Shown here one piece after another: positions 63,413 to 64,000 of a stretch of DNA of 64,000 nucleotides. How positions within the stretch are numbered: position 1 is the first letter of the stretch; each line of letters opens with the position of its first letter. The notes under the pieces were generated by a model. That model was given only the letters and a program-made list of their open reading frames with translations, did not search any database and was not told where the DNA came from. Position numbers and translations under genes: made by a program. The stretch lies in assembly GCA_902763155.1 (NCBI GenBank), contig CACWQS010000002.1, forward strand, positions 62,001 to 126,000. Reading direction: 5' to 3'. This DNA is from an uncultured Pseudomonadota bacterium. GTDB lineage: Bacteria; Pseudomonadota; Alphaproteobacteria; RF32; CAG-239.

Positions 63413-64000
63413 TTATAAATCTATTCTTCTGCCACCTAAAGAACTTGGTTTATCACTTGCCTTAATAGATACAGATGCACTTATGGCATTTTCATTTGCC
63501 CAATTTCTCAATTCCTTAAAATCTTCTATGCGCATTTTAGCCATAGGTACCATTCTTTTTAATACAATATTAAAATCATCCATGGATAAATCAGCATCTG
63601 CATCACCATTGGTTTTGCGAGCATATGCTTCCATTAGTGAATCCTTTACCCATGCTTCTATTTCAGCACCGGATAAACGAATGCTTTCACCTAAATTTTC
63701 TTCTCCAGAAAGTTCAGCTAGCCTAGCAATATCAAAACTAGATATATCTCTATTTAATTTGCTGATGTGGATTTCTAAAATCTTTTTGCGTTCTTCAAAA
63801 TCAGGTAAATCAACAAAGAAAATCTCATCAAAACGGCCTTTTCTCAATAACTCAGGAGGCAAATTTCTTATATTATTAGCTGTTGCAAAAGTAAATACCG
63901 GAGAAGTCTTATCTTGCATCCATGTCAAAATATTACCAAAAACTCTTGATGTCGTTCCACCGTCACCACCGCTTCCTGATAGCCCTTTCTCAATTTCATC
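63413..64000 (-). CDS. Ycf46-like AAA ATPase, C-terminal part
   Basis: Only the C-terminal region is inside the window; the gene continues past base 64000. Reading through the edge gives DEIEKGLSGSGG (Walker B), then GTTSRVFGNILTWMQDK, PVFTFATANNIRNLPPELLR (sensor 1 and arginine-finger region) and KGRFDEIFFVDLPDFEERK. These match the Ycf46-type AAA ATPases. The lid ends near residues 130-170. Function in bacteria is not well known. The membrane protein gene follows after 20 bases. Confidence 0.88.
   Translation of the reverse strand, partial: DEIEKGLSGSGGDGGTTSRVFGNILTWMQDKTSPVFTFATANNIRNLPPELLRKGRFDEIFFVDLPDFEERKKILEIHISKLNRDISSFDIARLAELSGEENLGESIRLSGAEIEAWVKDSLMEAYARKTNGDADADLSMDDFNIVLKRMVPMAKMRIEDFKELRNWANENAISASVSIKASDKPSSLGGRRIDL

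Overview
The window is chromosomal DNA from an AT-rich alphaproteobacterium. Four things place it there: a permuted two-piece tmRNA gene followed directly by an alpha-type sspB, a GAAC-N7-GAAC SOS box over the lexA promoter, a DUF1013 (TrcR-type) regulator, and an alphaproteobacterial Mic60/mitofilin-like gene beside tsaD. An RquA-like methyltransferase (rhodoquinone) and an archaeal-type ADP-dependent sugar kinase suggest a low-oxygen, possibly gut-associated lifestyle. That ecological reading is inference.

Bases 1-35,500 are mostly housekeeping DNA. They hold lepA (cut by the window edge), sodC, a CorC-like CBS protein, gltX, cysS, accA, two tRNA-Val genes, two leaderless Skp-like proteins, a DUF1013 regulator with a histone-H1-like tail broken by an exact 55-bp duplication, rpmE, efp, lexA, nth, tsaD, mic60, an ADP-dependent kinase, an MscS channel, cmk, a response regulator, rquA, alaS, ssrA-sspB, trkH and metG. 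Two enzyme-family genes have lost catalytic residues: an inositol-monophosphatase-like gene translationally coupled to efp, and an aspartate-semialdehyde-dehydrogenase-like gene. A small island at 2.6-3.8 kb has three short genes without Shine-Dalgarno sequences, one of them an acyl-carrier-protein-like protein.

Bases 35,400-46,700 begin with tRNA-Thr, whose 3' end and terminator are duplicated 164 bp downstream around a repeat element. A two-gene partner-switching module follows (STAS protein, then phosphatase-kinase fusion), then a lipid A phosphoethanolamine transferase and a tripartite RND efflux operon.

Bases 46,700-53,900 are accessory DNA: two LysR genes with overlapping 3' ends, an XRE regulator, two short genes, a decayed outer-membrane barrel fragment, and a cassette-like row of minus-strand genes (unknown, GT2 glycosyltransferase, double NUDIX, kinase-acetyltransferase fusion). 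These are separated by a repeated terminator plus a tRNA-3'-end-like motif.

Bases 53,900-63,400 look like an integrated mobile or defence region. It has a wHTH/PD-(D/E)XK-like nuclease convergent with a three-Cys-motif pair (DUF5131 and TcmP), a large serine recombinase whose promoter lies between inverted repeats, and a second recombinase lacking the catalytic serine. Next comes a 1.7-kb segment bounded by inverted repeats that holds a HUH-type Rep-like gene, a small ORF and a roughly 240-nt structured element. A short operon with a DUF3768 gene follows. The window ends in a Ycf46-like AAA ATPase. The best candidates for something undescribed are the inverted-repeat HUH/structured-RNA segment with its paired recombinases, the nuclease-TcmP-DUF5131 cluster, and the tRNA-end/terminator repeat family.
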